A stretch of 44,649 nt of DNA from Mesorhizobium sp. M7A.F.Ca.US.008.03.1.1 (GCF_003997495.1 NZ_RZRU01000034.1:1-44649); one strand, 5' to 3'. Shown: positions 15,320 to 24,827, numbered from the stretch's first letter. Numbers and translations are program-made. The notes: a model not told the origin generated them from the sequence alone.

Positions 15320-15474
15320 ATGCAAATCCTGCTGTTTTGGCCGGCGTTTTTGTCAGACGCGGTACCCATATGGTTGACGGGTTTGCCAAACCATGGTGAA
15401 CACCCGGACCACATTCCCTGAACTGCCGAGCCGTCGCCCGCAGTTCGCGCATGCTTTTAAGTGAAAAACGTCCC

Positions 15475-18099
15475 ATGGCAACCGAACGATACAATCCACG
15501 CGCGTCAGAGCCCAAATGGCAGAAGGCCTGGGACGCCAAGAAGCTGTTCGAAGCGCACAATGACGATCCGCGCCCGAAATACTACGTGCTGGAGATGTTC
15601 CCCTATCCGTCGGGGCGCATCCATATCGGTCATACCCGCAATTACACGATGGGCGACGTGGTGGCGCGCTACAAGCGGGCCAAGGGTTTCAACGTGCTGC
15701 ACCCGATGGGCTGGGACGCATTCGGCATGCCGGCCGAAAACGCGGCGATGCAGAACAAGGTCCACCCCAAGGAATGGACCTACCAGAACATCGCCACCAT
15801 GCGCGAGCAGCTCAAGGTCATGGGCCTGTCGCTGGACTGGGCGCGCGAATTCGCCACCTGTGACGTCGATTACTACCACCGCCAGCAGATGCTGTTCCTC
15901 GACTTTGTCGAGAAGGGGCTGGTGACGCGCAAATCCTCCAAGGTCAACTGGGATCCGGAGGACATGACGGTGCTTGCCAACGAGCAGGTCATCGACGGGC
16001 GCGGCTGGCGCTCGGGCGCACTGGTCGAACAGCGCGAACTGACGCAGTGGTTCTTCAAGATCACCGACTTCGCCCAGGATCTGCTGGATTCGCTCGACGG
16101 CCTCGACGAATGGCCGGAAAAAGTGAAGCTGATGCAGCAGAACTGGATCGGCCGCTCGGAAGGCCTGCTGATCCGCTGGCCTCTGGCCGACGCCTCTGAT
16201 GGCGAGCATGAGCTTGAAGTCTATACGACAAGGCCCGACACCATCTTCGGCGCTTCCTTCATGGCTGTCGCCGCCGATCATCCGTTGGCCAAGAAGGCCG
16301 CTGCGCGCAATCCGGCGCTGGCGAAGTTCATCGAGGATGTCGGCCATATGGGCACCTCGGTGGCGGCGCTGGAGACAGCCGAGAAGAAGGGTTTTGACAC
16401 CGGCATCCGGGTCGTCCATCCGTTTGACGACAACTGGACGCTGCCTGTCTATGTCGCCAATTTCGTGCTGATGGAATACGGCACCGGCGCCATTTTCGGC
16501 TGCCCATCCGGCGACCAGCGCGACCTCGACTTCGCCAACAAATACGGCCTGCCGGTGATTCCGGTGGTGATGCCGGAAGGCGAGAATCCGGCGACGTTCC
16601 AGATCATCGATGAAGCCTATGTCGATGACGGCGTGATGATCAATTCGCGCTTTCTCGACGGCATGAAGCCGGATCAGGCTTTCGACGAGGTCGCCAAACT
16701 GCTGAAGCAGAAGACGATCGGCAACCGGCCGATGGCCGAGCGCAAGGTGAATTTCCGCCTGCGCGACTGGGGCATTTCGCGCCAGCGCTACTGGGGCTGC
16801 CCTATCCCGATGATCCATTGCGAGGCTTGCGGCGTGGTGCCGGTGCCGAAGGCGGACCTGCCGGTGAAACTGCCCGACGATGTCGATTTTGATCGCCCGG
16901 GCAATCCGCTCGACCGCCATCCGACATGGCGCCATGTGAAATGTCCGCAATGCGGCAGGGATGCGCGGCGCGAAACCGACACGATGGATACGTTCGTCGA
17001 TTCGTCGTGGTATTTTGCCCGCTTCACCGCGCCGTGGGCGCATGAACCGACCGATCCCAAGGCGGCCAACGAATGGCTGCCGGTCGACCAGTATATTGGC
17101 GGGATCGAGCACGCGATCCTGCATCTGCTCTATTCGCGCTTCTTCACCCGCGCCATGCGCGAGGCCGGCCATGTCGATCTGGCCGAGCCGTTCAAGGGCC
17201 TGTTCACGCAAGGCATGGTGGTGCACGAAACCTATCGAGTCGGCTCGGCATCGAACGGCCGCTGGCTGGCGCCCACCGAAGTTCGGCTGGAGGATGTCGA
17301 CGGCAAGCGCAGCGCCATCGACATCGCCACCGGCGAGGCCGTCACCATCGGTCCGCTGGAAAAGATGTCGAAATCGAAGAAGAACACGGTGAGCCCGGAA
17401 GACATCACCGATGGCTACGGGGCCGATACGGCGCGCTGGTTCATGCTGTCGGATTCGCCGCCCGAGCGCGATGTCGAGTGGACCGACGATGGCGCTGCCG
17501 GCGCGCATCGCTTCATCCAGCGTATCTGGCGCCTGGTGTCGACAGCGGCTGAGACGCTGGCCGACGTCGAGCCCGCGGCGGCTGGCAGCGGCGAGGCCGC
17601 GGTGGTTTCCAAGGCCGCGCACAAGATCCTCAAGGCGGTCGGAGAGGATATCGAGAAGCTCGCTTTCAACCGCGCCATCGCGCGCATCTACGAACTGGCC
17701 AACGCGCTGACCACGCCGCTCAACGAGGTGGCCGAAGGCAAGGCCGATGCAGCGCTGAAAGGCGCCTGCCGGCAGGCCGTGGAGATCCTCGTGCATCTGA
17801 TCGCGCCGGTCATGCCGCATCTGGCCGAGGAGTGCTGGGCAACGCTCGGCGGCACCGATCTCGTCGCCGAACGGCCCTGGCCGGTCTTCGATCCGGCGCT
17901 GGTCGTCGACAACGAAGTCACCTATCCGGTACAGGTCAACGGCAAGAAGCGGGGGGATTTGACAATTGCCCGCGACGCGGACCAAGGTGCGGTCGAAAAA
18001 GCGGTATTGGCTCTCGACTTCGTGCAGAAAGCACTCGAAGGGAAGGCTCCGCGCAAGGTGATCATCGTGCCGCAGAGGATCGTCAATGTCGTTGCCTGA
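15475..18099 (+). CDS. leuS: Leucyl-tRNA synthetase
   Basis: An 874-residue class I aminoacyl-tRNA synthetase that charges tRNA-Leu. The signature HIGH is at residues 50-53 (PSGRIHIGHTRNYTMGDV) and KMSKS at 630-634 (EKMSKSKKNTV). Between them lie the CP1 editing domain (about 220-420, with the Thr-rich TTRPDTIFGA) and DSSWYFARF. A Cys-rich pair (CEACG..CPQCG, about 450-500) marks a zinc-binding segment. The start MATERYNPRA at 15475 is the family start. The last 14 bases overlap lptE, so the two are co-transcribed. Confidence 0.97.
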   Translation: MATERYNPRASEPKWQKAWDAKKLFEAHNDDPRPKYYVLEMFPYPSGRIHIGHTRNYTMGDVVARYKRAKGFNVLHPMGWDAFGMPAENAAMQNKVHPKEWTYQNIATMREQLKVMGLSLDWAREFATCDVDYYHRQQMLFLDFVEKGLVTRKSSKVNWDPEDMTVLANEQVIDGRGWRSGALVEQRELTQWFFKITDFAQDLLDSLDGLDEWPEKVKLMQQNWIGRSEGLLIRWPLADASDGEHELEVYTTRPDTIFGASFMAVAADHPLAKKAAARNPALAKFIEDVGHMGTSVAALETAEKKGFDTGIRVVHPFDDNWTLPVYVANFVLMEYGTGAIFGCPSGDQRDLDFANKYGLPVIPVVMPEGENPATFQIIDEAYVDDGVMINSRFLDGMKPDQAFDEVAKLLKQKTIGNRPMAERKVNFRLRDWGISRQRYWGCPIPMIHCEACGVVPVPKADLPVKLPDDVDFDRPGNPLDRHPTWRHVKCPQCGRDARRETDTMDTFVDSSWYFARFTAPWAHEPTDPKAANEWLPVDQYIGGIEHAILHLLYSRFFTRAMREAGHVDLAEPFKGLFTQGMVVHETYRVGSASNGRWLAPTEVRLEDVDGKRSAIDIATGEAVTIGPLEKMSKSKKNTVSPEDITDGYGADTARWFMLSDSPPERDVEWTDDGAAGAHRFIQRIWRLVSTAAETLADVEPAAAGSGEAAVVSKAAHKILKAVGEDIEKLAFNRAIARIYELANALTTPLNEVAEGKADAALKGACRQAVEILVHLIAPVMPHLAEECWATLGGTDLVAERPWPVFDPALVVDNEVTYPVQVNGKKRGDLTIARDADQGAVEKAVLALDFVQKALEGKAPRKVIIVPQRIVNVVA

Positions 18100-18667
18100 T
18101 CGGGAAAAGACAGAGTTGAGCCATTTGCTGCGCCGCATAGCGCTTGCCGGCCTGATAGGTTCGCTAGCGCTTGTCTCGGCCTGCACGGTGCGGCCGCTCT
18201 ATTCCAGCGCGCCACTGTCGGGTTCGCAGGCCAGTGCCAGTGCCGAACTGGCGTTGGTCGGCATCAAGCCGGTCAATACGCGTTACGGCCAACAGGTGCG
18301 CAACAATCTCATTTTCGGGTTTGGACGAGGCGCTGGCGAGCCGGCATCGCCGGCCTATTCGCTCAATCTCGGCGTGACCGAAGCGGTCGAGTCCGCAGCA
18401 CTTGTGCAGGTCGGAACCGACGAAGACGAACCGACCGCCGGTTCCGTGACGCTGACCGGCAGCTATACGCTGGCCGATGCGAAGACCGGCGTGGTGATCG
18501 CATCCGGCAAGCGTTCGATCACCTCGTCCTTCGACAGGCCGCGTCAGGAATTCGCCGCATACCGGGCGCAGATCGACGCCGAGAATCGCGCTGCGCGAGA
18601 GTTGGCGGAAGCATTGCAGCTGTCCATTGCCCAGGACCTTGTCCGGCACGGCAAGACGGCTGGTTAG
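18086..18667 (+). CDS. lptE: LPS-assembly lipoprotein LptE-like
   Basis: A 193-residue lipoprotein. The signal sequence (about 14-32) ends in lipobox VSAC with lipidated Cys33, followed by TVRPLYS, the typical start of mature LptE. The body has the alternating beta pattern of the family, and the C-terminus is a charged helix. LptE plugs the LptD barrel in the outer membrane and helps insert lipopolysaccharide. Sequence conservation is low in this family, so the call rests on lipobox, length and its position directly after leuS, overlapping it by 14 bases, a conserved arrangement. In relatives holA often follows; it is not found here. Confidence 0.8.
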   Translation: MSLPDREKTELSHLLRRIALAGLIGSLALVSACTVRPLYSSAPLSGSQASASAELALVGIKPVNTRYGQQVRNNLIFGFGRGAGEPASPAYSLNLGVTEAVESAALVQVGTDEDEPTAGSVTLTGSYTLADAKTGVVIASGKRSITSSFDRPRQEFAAYRAQIDAENRAARELAEALQLSIAQDLVRHGKTAG

Positions 18668-18964
18668 AGCGGCGCGTCGCTCCCCGGAAACGGTCCAGCG
18701 CCCCAAGCATGAAATAACGATCCGGCCCCGACGCCATGTCGCCCGGCATTTGCTGCGACAATGCGCCACCGCACGTCCTCAATGGCACAGCGAGCAGATG
18801 CGCCACCGGCGTGTGCGCTGTGAGACGACGATCGTGCCGCGTCGCCCGTAGGGGCTGTCACGACGATTTTGCTGCCCAGGGATGGTCGGCGATCTCATCC
18901 GGGAAGCAACTGTTAACCACTCGCTCCCTATTGCTCGGCAGACATTGCAGAGTGAGTCTTGAGA
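18668..18964. other. Intergenic region lptE / ftsK
   Basis: Just under 300 bases with no frame that looks coding. It should hold the promoter of the FtsK gene. I see no holA remnant, no strong hairpin and no clear promoter. GTTAACCA at 18911-18918 resembles a single CtrA-type half-site, too little to call. Confidence 0.4.
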
Positions 18965-21667
18965 ATGGAAGCCAGGCGTTTTTCCCGGGTCAACTTGTCG
19001 ACGGCTGCATCGCCCGATGATCCCGAGGGGAAGCGTTTCGACGGCAGCAGCGGGGGTGGTCAGCGAATTTCTTCAGCCGCGACAGGCGCTCTTGATCGTC
19101 CGGCGCACAAGGAACTGGATGGCCGGCAGCCCGGCACACACCAGGCCGGCCATTCCGCGCCGGTTGTCGATCTCGGCGGCAACAGGCGGCCCTATATGGA
19201 GCCCAGGGGTAGCGCAGAGGCGGGCAACGCGCCCTCGAAAGGCGGCGATATCGAAAGCCCTGCCTGGCAAGAATACTTCTTCCTCGCCCCCAATGTGCGT
19301 TTTACCCGCACACCAGATTATGAGAGCAAGAAGAATCGTCCGCAGAACGAGCGTGTTGTCGAGCAAGGCGGAGCAGACGCGCTCCCAACGCAGCAAGCAG
19401 TCGCGCAACCCATGGTCGATGAGGCATCCTCCGTGCCCTCGCTCCTGGCATTGCCGGCATCGGTGAAAAGCCCTGCTTCCCAGCCGCTTGCCGGCCGCGC
19501 CACGCAAGGGCCATTGCCGCCGGCTGCTGCTTTTGTCCCCCCTGGGCGCGCCAGGGAGAAGGTGCCAGTCGTTGCGCCGGTGCCGTCGAGGACGGTCGCA
19601 ACGGGACGGGCATCCGCGCGTGCGTCCGTTGCTCAGGGCGCCCCGATCAAAACGACCACTTCCGAAAGGCTGCGCTGGCCATATCTTTCGGATCATGCCT
19701 TCTTCGAGGCTATGGCGCCCTATCTGGTCGATGTTTCGTCGCCGGCCCGGCAGACCAGTCCAGCGTCGCCTGCACCGCTCGCCGTGGCGCCAGTCACCGC
19801 TATGCCGATCGACATCCGCCCGACGACCGGGACCGATGCCACCGCATTGTTTCGCGTCATCGACTGCCTTCCGGGCCAGGCCTTGAAGCCGTTGCCGGAT
19901 GTTTGGCCGGCCAATTCGAACCAGGCCGTCGCCCAACCTGAAGTGCCGGCGAGCAACGCGCCGTCGCCGATCCAGCTTGTCGCAATTCCAGCCGCCAAAA
20001 GCGACGCCGTTTCCGCGTCGGCCGCGCCAAGTGTGAACGTTCCTGCCAGGGTCGTTGCCGCCCGCTCTGCACGCTTGCCTGGGGCTGGAAAGGTCGTGCT
20101 GTCAACCGCGGGCGATCCCTATGAGCTTCCCTCGGAAGAGCTGTTGCAGCAGCCACCGGAGGGACAAGGCTTCTACATGTCGCAGGAGCGGCTGGAGCAG
20201 AACGCCGATCTGTTGGAAAGCGTGCTCGAAGATTTCGGTGTGCGCGGCGAGATTATTCATGTTCGCCCTGGCCCGGTCGTCACGCTCTATGAGTTCGAGC
20301 CGGCGCCGGGCGTCAAATCCTCCCGCGTCATCGGGCTTGCCGACGATATCGCCCGCTCCATGTCTGCGATTTCGGCGCGCGTTGCCGTCGTGCCCGGCCG
20401 CAACGTCATCGGCATCGAGCTGCCGAACGAGACGCGCGAAACCGTCTATTTCCGTGAGCTGATCGAATCCGAGGGTTTTCGCAAGACCAGTTGCAAGCTG
20501 GCGCTTTGCTTGGGCAAGACGATCGGCGGTGAGCCGGTCATCGCCGAGCTGGCGAAGATGCCGCATCTGCTCGTGGCCGGAACCACCGGCTCCGGCAAGT
20601 CGGTCGCCATCAACACCATGATCCTGTCGTTGCTCTACAGGCTGAAGCCGGAAGAATGCCGGCTGATCATGGTCGATCCCAAGATGCTCGAACTCTCTGT
20701 CTATGATGGCATCCCGCATCTTCTGACGCCCGTCGTCACGGATCCCAAGAAAGCCGTCACGGCGCTCAAATGGGCCGTGCGCGAAATGGAGGACCGGTAT
20801 CGCAAGATGGCGCGGCTCGGTGTGCGCAACATCGACGGCTACAACGAGCGCGCCGCCGCTGCCCGCGACAAGGGCGAGACGGTTGTCATGACCGTGCAGA
20901 CCGGCTTCGAAAAGGGCACCGGCGAACCGCTTTTCGAACAGCAGGAAATAGACCTCGCGCCGATGCCCTACATCGTCGTCATCGTCGACGAGATGGCCGA
21001 CCTGATGATGGTCGCCGGCAAGGAGATCGAAGGCGCGATCCAGCGACTGGCGCAGATGGCGCGGGCTGCCGGCATTCACCTGATCATGGCAACGCAGCGC
21101 CCCTCGGTCGATGTCATCACGGGCACGATCAAGGCCAACTTCCCGACCCGGATTTCCTTCCAGGTGACATCGAAGATCGACAGCCGCACCATCTTGGGCG
21201 AGCAGGGCGCCGAGCAGTTGCTTGGCCAGGGCGACATGCTGCACATGATGGGTGGCGGGCGCATCTCGCGCGTGCACGGGCCGTTTGTTTCCGATGCGGA
21301 GGTCGAGCATGTGGTCGCGCATCTCAAGGCGCAGGGCCGCCCTGAATATCTGGAGACCGTGACGGCAGACGAGGACGAGGAAGAAATCGAAGACGACCAG
21401 GGCGCGGTCTTCGACAAGGGATCCGTTGCAGCCGAAGACAGCGATGCCATCTACGACGAGGCGGTCAAGGTGGTGGTGCGCGACAAGAAGTGCTCGACGT
21501 CCTACATCCAGCGCCGCCTCGGCATCGGCTACAACCGCGCCGCGTCCCTGGTCGAGCGTATGGAAAAGGAAGGCTTGGTCGGCACACCCAACCATGTCGG
21601 CAAACGCGAAATCATCATGGGCCGGCGCCTGCCGGCGAGCGCGCCTGATGGTGACGGCGCGGATTGA
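18965..21667 (+). CDS. ftsK: FtsK/SpoIIIE-type DNA translocase without membrane domain
   Basis: A 900-residue protein. The C-terminal two thirds is a complete FtsK motor: the alpha/beta domain from about 380 (DPYELPSEELL), Walker A GTTGSGKS (539-546), Walker B VVIVDE (Asp675, Glu676), MATQRPSVDVITGTIKANFP, and a gamma winged-helix domain (AIYDEAVKVVVRDKKCSTSYIQRRLGIGYNRAA) that in FtsK reads KOPS sites and contacts XerD. The first 370 residues are Pro/Ala/Ser-rich, without the four membrane helices of canonical FtsK. An in-frame TGA lies three codons upstream of the ATG, so the missing domain is not simply mis-started. It may be a second, soluble FtsK paralogue. It is followed by a strong terminator. 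Confidence 0.88.
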   Translation: MEARRFSRVNLSTAASPDDPEGKRFDGSSGGGQRISSAATGALDRPAHKELDGRQPGTHQAGHSAPVVDLGGNRRPYMEPRGSAEAGNAPSKGGDIESPAWQEYFFLAPNVRFTRTPDYESKKNRPQNERVVEQGGADALPTQQAVAQPMVDEASSVPSLLALPASVKSPASQPLAGRATQGPLPPAAAFVPPGRAREKVPVVAPVPSRTVATGRASARASVAQGAPIKTTTSERLRWPYLSDHAFFEAMAPYLVDVSSPARQTSPASPAPLAVAPVTAMPIDIRPTTGTDATALFRVIDCLPGQALKPLPDVWPANSNQAVAQPEVPASNAPSPIQLVAIPAAKSDAVSASAAPSVNVPARVVAARSARLPGAGKVVLSTAGDPYELPSEELLQQPPEGQGFYMSQERLEQNADLLESVLEDFGVRGEIIHVRPGPVVTLYEFEPAPGVKSSRVIGLADDIARSMSAISARVAVVPGRNVIGIELPNETRETVYFRELIESEGFRKTSCKLALCLGKTIGGEPVIAELAKMPHLLVAGTTGSGKSVAINTMILSLLYRLKPEECRLIMVDPKMLELSVYDGIPHLLTPVVTDPKKAVTALKWAVREMEDRYRKMARLGVRNIDGYNERAAAARDKGETVVMTVQTGFEKGTGEPLFEQQEIDLAPMPYIVVIVDEMADLMMVAGKEIEGAIQRLAQMARAAGIHLIMATQRPSVDVITGTIKANFPTRISFQVTSKIDSRTILGEQGAEQLLGQGDMLHMMGGGRISRVHGPFVSDAEVEHVVAHLKAQGRPEYLETVTADEDEEEIEDDQGAVFDKGSVAAEDSDAIYDEAVKVVVRDKKCSTSYIQRRLGIGYNRAASLVERMEKEGLVGTPNHVGKREIIMGRRLPASAPDGDGAD

Positions 21668-21690
21668 GCGGCAGCCTGCTTGGAGCGCAC

Positions 21691-21722
21691 ATGAAAAAGG
21701 CCGGTTGCCCGGCCTTTTTCAT
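21691..21722. terminator. Bidirectional rho-independent terminator
   Basis: A perfect 14-bp stem, ATGAAAAAGGCCGG (21691-21704) with CCGGCCTTTTTCAT (21709-21722), and a four-base loop. The GC core is flanked by A5 and T5, so it works in both directions. It separates ftsK from the convergent transaldolase gene. Confidence 0.92.
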
Positions 21723-21755
21723 CACAAGCGAATTGGCTTCAGCCGATCGCCATTC

Positions 21756-22412
21756 TCAGCCGATCTTCTGGCCGGTCTTGGCCCAGTCGGCGAGGAACTG
21801 TTCAAGGCCCTTGTCGGTCAGCGGGTGCTTGACCAGTGCCTTCAGCGTCGCTGGCGGCGCGGTCACAACATCGGCGCCGATGAGCGCCGCCTGCTTGACG
21901 TGGTTCACGGTGCGCACCGAAGCGACCAGGATTTCGGTCTGGAAATCGTAATTGTCGTAGATCTGCCTGATCTCCTGGATCAGCTCCATGCCGTCGATGC
22001 CGATGTCGTCGATGCGGCCGACGAAGGGCGAGATGAACGAGGCGCCGGCCTTGGCCGCCAGAAGCGCCTGGTTGGCCGAAAAGCACAGCGTGACGTTGAC
22101 CAGGCGGTTCATCTCGGTGCGGATCGTCTTGCAGGCCTTGAGGCCGTCCAGCGTCAGCGGCACCTTGATGCAGACATTGTCGGCGATCTTGGCCAGAACC
22201 TTGGCCTGCTGCATTATCTCGGAATATTCGGTGGCGGTGACTTCAGCTGAAACCGGACCCTTGACGATGTCGCAAATCTCTTTGGTGACGTCGGCGATCT
22301 TGCCGCCGGATTTGAGAATGAGCGACGGATTGGTGGTGACGCCGTCGAGCAGCCCCAGATCGTTCAGCTCACGGATATCCTTGACATCGGCGGTGTCGAC
22401 AAAAAATTTCAT
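21756..22412 (-). CDS. tal: Transaldolase (TalC / fructose-6-phosphate aldolase type)
   Basis: A 218-residue short transaldolase of the pentose phosphate pathway, transferring a dihydroxyacetone unit between sugar phosphates. The Schiff-base lysine is Lys83 in CIKVPLT. Other conserved parts are MKFFVDTADV at the start, GVTTNPSLI, EVTATEY, NVTLCFSANQA and GASFISPFVGRIDD. The ATG at 22412 has AGGAG upstream; a start 13 codons earlier lies in the promoter palindrome. This short class also includes fructose-6-phosphate aldolases, which cannot be told apart safely by eye. It is divergent from priA. Confidence 0.92.
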   Translation of the reverse strand: MKFFVDTADVKDIRELNDLGLLDGVTTNPSLILKSGGKIADVTKEICDIVKGPVSAEVTATEYSEIMQQAKVLAKIADNVCIKVPLTLDGLKACKTIRTEMNRLVNVTLCFSANQALLAAKAGASFISPFVGRIDDIGIDGMELIQEIRQIYDNYDFQTEILVASVRTVNHVKQAALIGADVVTAPPATLKALVKHPLTDKGLEQFLADWAKTGQKIG

Positions 22413-22434
22413 GGCGGGTCTCCTGAAGATTTTC

Positions 22435-22453
22435 ATGTGCATGTCATGCACAT
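22435..22453. promoter_or_regulatory. 19-bp perfect palindrome between tal and priA
   Basis: ATGTGCATG-T-CATGCACAT is a perfect 9-1-9 inverted repeat in the 90-base divergent gap, 23 bases from the tal start and 50 from the priA start. It is probably an operator or an overlapping promoter element. The binding protein is unknown. Confidence 0.5.
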
Positions 22454-22502
22454 TCGGGGTCGGCCTTTGATCTAGACCAAAGTCAGGGCAAGGTCACGCC
22501 TC

Positions 22503-24686
22503 ATGATCGAAGATTCGCCCTTTGTCGCAGCCGCACCGGTGCTGGTGCCGATGCCCGCCGAACGCCCCTACACCTATGCCGTGCCGGCCGGCATGCGCGT
22601 GGTGCCGGGCTCGATCGTGCGCGTGCCGCTCGGGCCGCGCCAGGTCGCCGGCATCGTCTGGGATGGAGCGGTCGAGAAGGTCGACGCGAAAAAGCTGCGC
22701 CCCATCGAACAGGTCTTCGACTGCCCGCCCATCGACCGCACTATCCGCCGTTTCGTCGACTGGGTGGCGCAGTACACGCTGTCGCCGCCGGGCATGGTGG
22801 CGCGCATGCTGCTCAGGGCGCCGGAGGCTTTCGACCCCGAACCGTGGATCGAGGGGTTGCAGCGCACGCTTCTCGCACCCGACCGGATGACGGGCGCCAG
22901 GCAGCGCGTGCTGGAGACGGCCGAAGGCGGCCTTGCCTGGACGCGCTCCGGCCTCGCTCACGCCGCCGGCGTGTCGTCGACGGTGATCGACGGCCTGAGG
23001 GCGCAAGGCGTGTTCGAGACCGTGATGATCCCGCCGCGCCCGGTGGTGGCCGCGCCCGATCCCGGCTACGCCATTCCGGAACTGATGCCGGACCAGAGCG
23101 CCGCGGCGCAGATGCTGCGCGCCAATGTCGCAGCCGGCGTGTTCAACGTCGCGCTGCTCGACGGCGTCACCGGATCAGGTAAGACCGAGGTCTATTTCGA
23201 GGCGGTGGCGGCTGCGCTCGACCAGGGCAGGCAGGTGCTGATCCTGCTGCCGGAAATCGCGCTGACGCATGCCTTTCTCGAGCGCTTCCAGCAGCGCTTC
23301 GGCGCCAAGCCGGGCGAATGGCATTCCGACCTGCCGCCGCGGATGCGCGAGCGGGTTTGGCGGCAAGTGGCGGAAGGCGGCGTGCGGGTCGTCGCCGGTG
23401 CGCGCTCGGCGCTATTCCTGCCGTTCAAGGAGCTCGGCCTTATCGTCGTCGATGAGGAGCACGACCCTGCCTACAAGCAGGAGGACCGCGTCTTCTACAA
23501 TGCGCGCGATATGGCGGTGGTGCGCGGCCATATCGGCAGCTTCCCCGTGGTGCTGGCGTCGGCGACGCCGTCGGTCGAAAGCCGGGTCAATGCCAGCCAA
23601 GGTAAATATAACAGAGCGGTGCTTTCCGCTCGCTTCGCCGAAGCGGCGCTTCCGCATCTGAAGGCGGTCGACATGCGGCGCGCGCCGCCGGCGCGTGGCG
23701 GTTTCCTGTCGCCGGTGCTGCTCGACCAGATGCGCCAGACGCTGGAGAGGCAGGAGCAGTCGCTGCTGTTCCTCAATCGGCGCGGCTATGCGCCGCTGAC
23801 GCTGTGCCGGGTTTGTGGCCATCGCTTCGGCTGCCCGATCTGCTCGGCCTGGCTGGTCGAGCACCGGTTTCGCGGCCAGCTGGTCTGCCATCATTGCGGG
23901 CACAATGAGCGCCGTCCCGAAGCTTGCCCGGAATGCGGCACGCTCGATCATCTGGTCGCCTGCGGGCCAGGTGTCGAGCGCATCGCCGAAGAGGTCGTTG
24001 CGCATTTTCCCGACGCGCGCACCATCGTCTTGTCGTCGGACCTGATGGGCGGCGTTCGGCGGCTGCGGCTGGAGCTGGAGGCGATCGCCGATGGCGAGGC
24101 CGACATCGTCATCGGCACACAGCTTGTCGCCAAGGGTCACAATTTTCCGAACATGACCCTGGTCGGCGTCGTCGACGCCGATCTCGGACTTGCCAATGGC
24201 GATCCGCGTGCCGCCGAGCGCACCTTCCAGTTGCTCAGCCAGGTCACCGGCCGCGCCGGCCGCACCGGCAAGAAGAGCCTTGGCCTGCTGCAGACTTTTC
24301 AGCCCGACCACCCGGTGATGCGGGCGATCGTCTCCGGCGACGCCGAGGCTTTTTACGAGCGCGAGATTGCCGAGCGCGAACGGGCGGCGTTGCCGCCCTT
24401 CGGCCGGCTCGCAGGCGTCATCGTCAGCGCGGTGACGCGAGCGGAAGCCGAGGGCCATGCACGCGGCCTGCGCCGCGCCGCGCCCGAGGCCAGCGATCTG
24501 TTCGTGCTGGGGCCTGCGGAGGCGCCGCTGTCCTTGCTCGGCGGCCGCCACCGCTTCCGCCTGCTGATCCAGGGCGAACGGCGCGCCGACATGCAAGGTT
24601 TTATCAGGGCCATGCTGGCCAACGGCCCGAAACAGCGCGGCTCGGTCCGGGTGCAGGTGGATATCGACCCGCAGAGCTTCTTGTGA
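22503..24686 (+). CDS. priA: Primosomal protein N', replication restart helicase PriA
   Basis: A 727-residue helicase that reloads the replisome at collapsed forks. The N-terminal 3'-binding domain (about 1-105) has the typical VPMPAERPYTYAVP start. Walker A is GVTGSGKT (221-228), and the DEEH box lies at 317-320. Eight cysteines form the paired zinc sites (435, 438, 444, 447, 462, 465, 475 and 478). Helicase motifs IV-VI follow, with GTQLVAKGHNFPNMTLVGVVDAD and QVTGRAGRTGK. The ATG is at 22503. The neighbourhood transaldolase-priA-ATP synthase is, from memory, common in rhizobia, but here about 1.5 kb separates priA from atpH. Confidence 0.96.
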   Translation: MIEDSPFVAAAPVLVPMPAERPYTYAVPAGMRVVPGSIVRVPLGPRQVAGIVWDGAVEKVDAKKLRPIEQVFDCPPIDRTIRRFVDWVAQYTLSPPGMVARMLLRAPEAFDPEPWIEGLQRTLLAPDRMTGARQRVLETAEGGLAWTRSGLAHAAGVSSTVIDGLRAQGVFETVMIPPRPVVAAPDPGYAIPELMPDQSAAAQMLRANVAAGVFNVALLDGVTGSGKTEVYFEAVAAALDQGRQVLILLPEIALTHAFLERFQQRFGAKPGEWHSDLPPRMRERVWRQVAEGGVRVVAGARSALFLPFKELGLIVVDEEHDPAYKQEDRVFYNARDMAVVRGHIGSFPVVLASATPSVESRVNASQGKYNRAVLSARFAEAALPHLKAVDMRRAPPARGGFLSPVLLDQMRQTLERQEQSLLFLNRRGYAPLTLCRVCGHRFGCPICSAWLVEHRFRGQLVCHHCGHNERRPEACPECGTLDHLVACGPGVERIAEEVVAHFPDARTIVLSSDLMGGVRRLRLELEAIADGEADIVIGTQLVAKGHNFPNMTLVGVVDADLGLANGDPRAAERTFQLLSQVTGRAGRTGKKSLGLLQTFQPDHPVMRAIVSGDAEAFYEREIAERERAALPPFGRLAGVIVSAVTRAEAEGHARGLRRAAPEASDLFVLGPAEAPLSLLGGRHRFRLLIQGERRADMQGFIRAMLANGPKQRGSVRVQVDIDPQSFL

Positions 24687-24694
24687 GTTGAACG

Positions 24695-24760
24695 CCGCCG
24701 GGCAGCCTCGACGATTGCCGAGAGCCCCACCTTGGCCTGCCGAAGCTCAATTGTTTTCAC
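24695..24760 (-). pseudogene. Remnant of a Phd/YefM-type antitoxin
   Basis: Reading leftward from a GTG at 24760, 22 codons give MKTIELRQAKVGLSAIVEAA and two Arg, which is the start of a Phd/YefM-family antitoxin. A near-perfect ribosome site (AAGGAGG) lies five bases upstream. After codon 22 the frame runs into antisense of the priA 3' end and similarity stops. The gene was cut at or near the priA stop codon, and no toxin gene remains. It marks a deletion or insertion scar between priA and the racemase. Confidence 0.75.
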
Positions 24761-24827
24761 GACGACCTCCTTATGGTCTCATACGTTCATGATACCGGGG
24801 ATTACCCAGGAAAAGGAACAGCCAATC

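Noticed and set aside
15505..18186. Very long open frame on the strand opposite leuS and lptE
   Set aside because: High G+C genes often leave an open antisense frame. The sense strand encodes a complete leucyl-tRNA synthetase with all motifs, and the antisense product has no recognisable domain or ribosome site.
18519..19020. Short open frames in the lptE-ftsK gap on both strands
   Set aside because: No ribosome site, no recognisable family, and composition like non-coding sequence.
24353..24760. A 135-residue minus-strand protein starting with an antitoxin-like N-terminus
   Set aside because: Only the first 22 codons resemble an antitoxin; the rest is antisense of the priA 3' end. Called a remnant instead.
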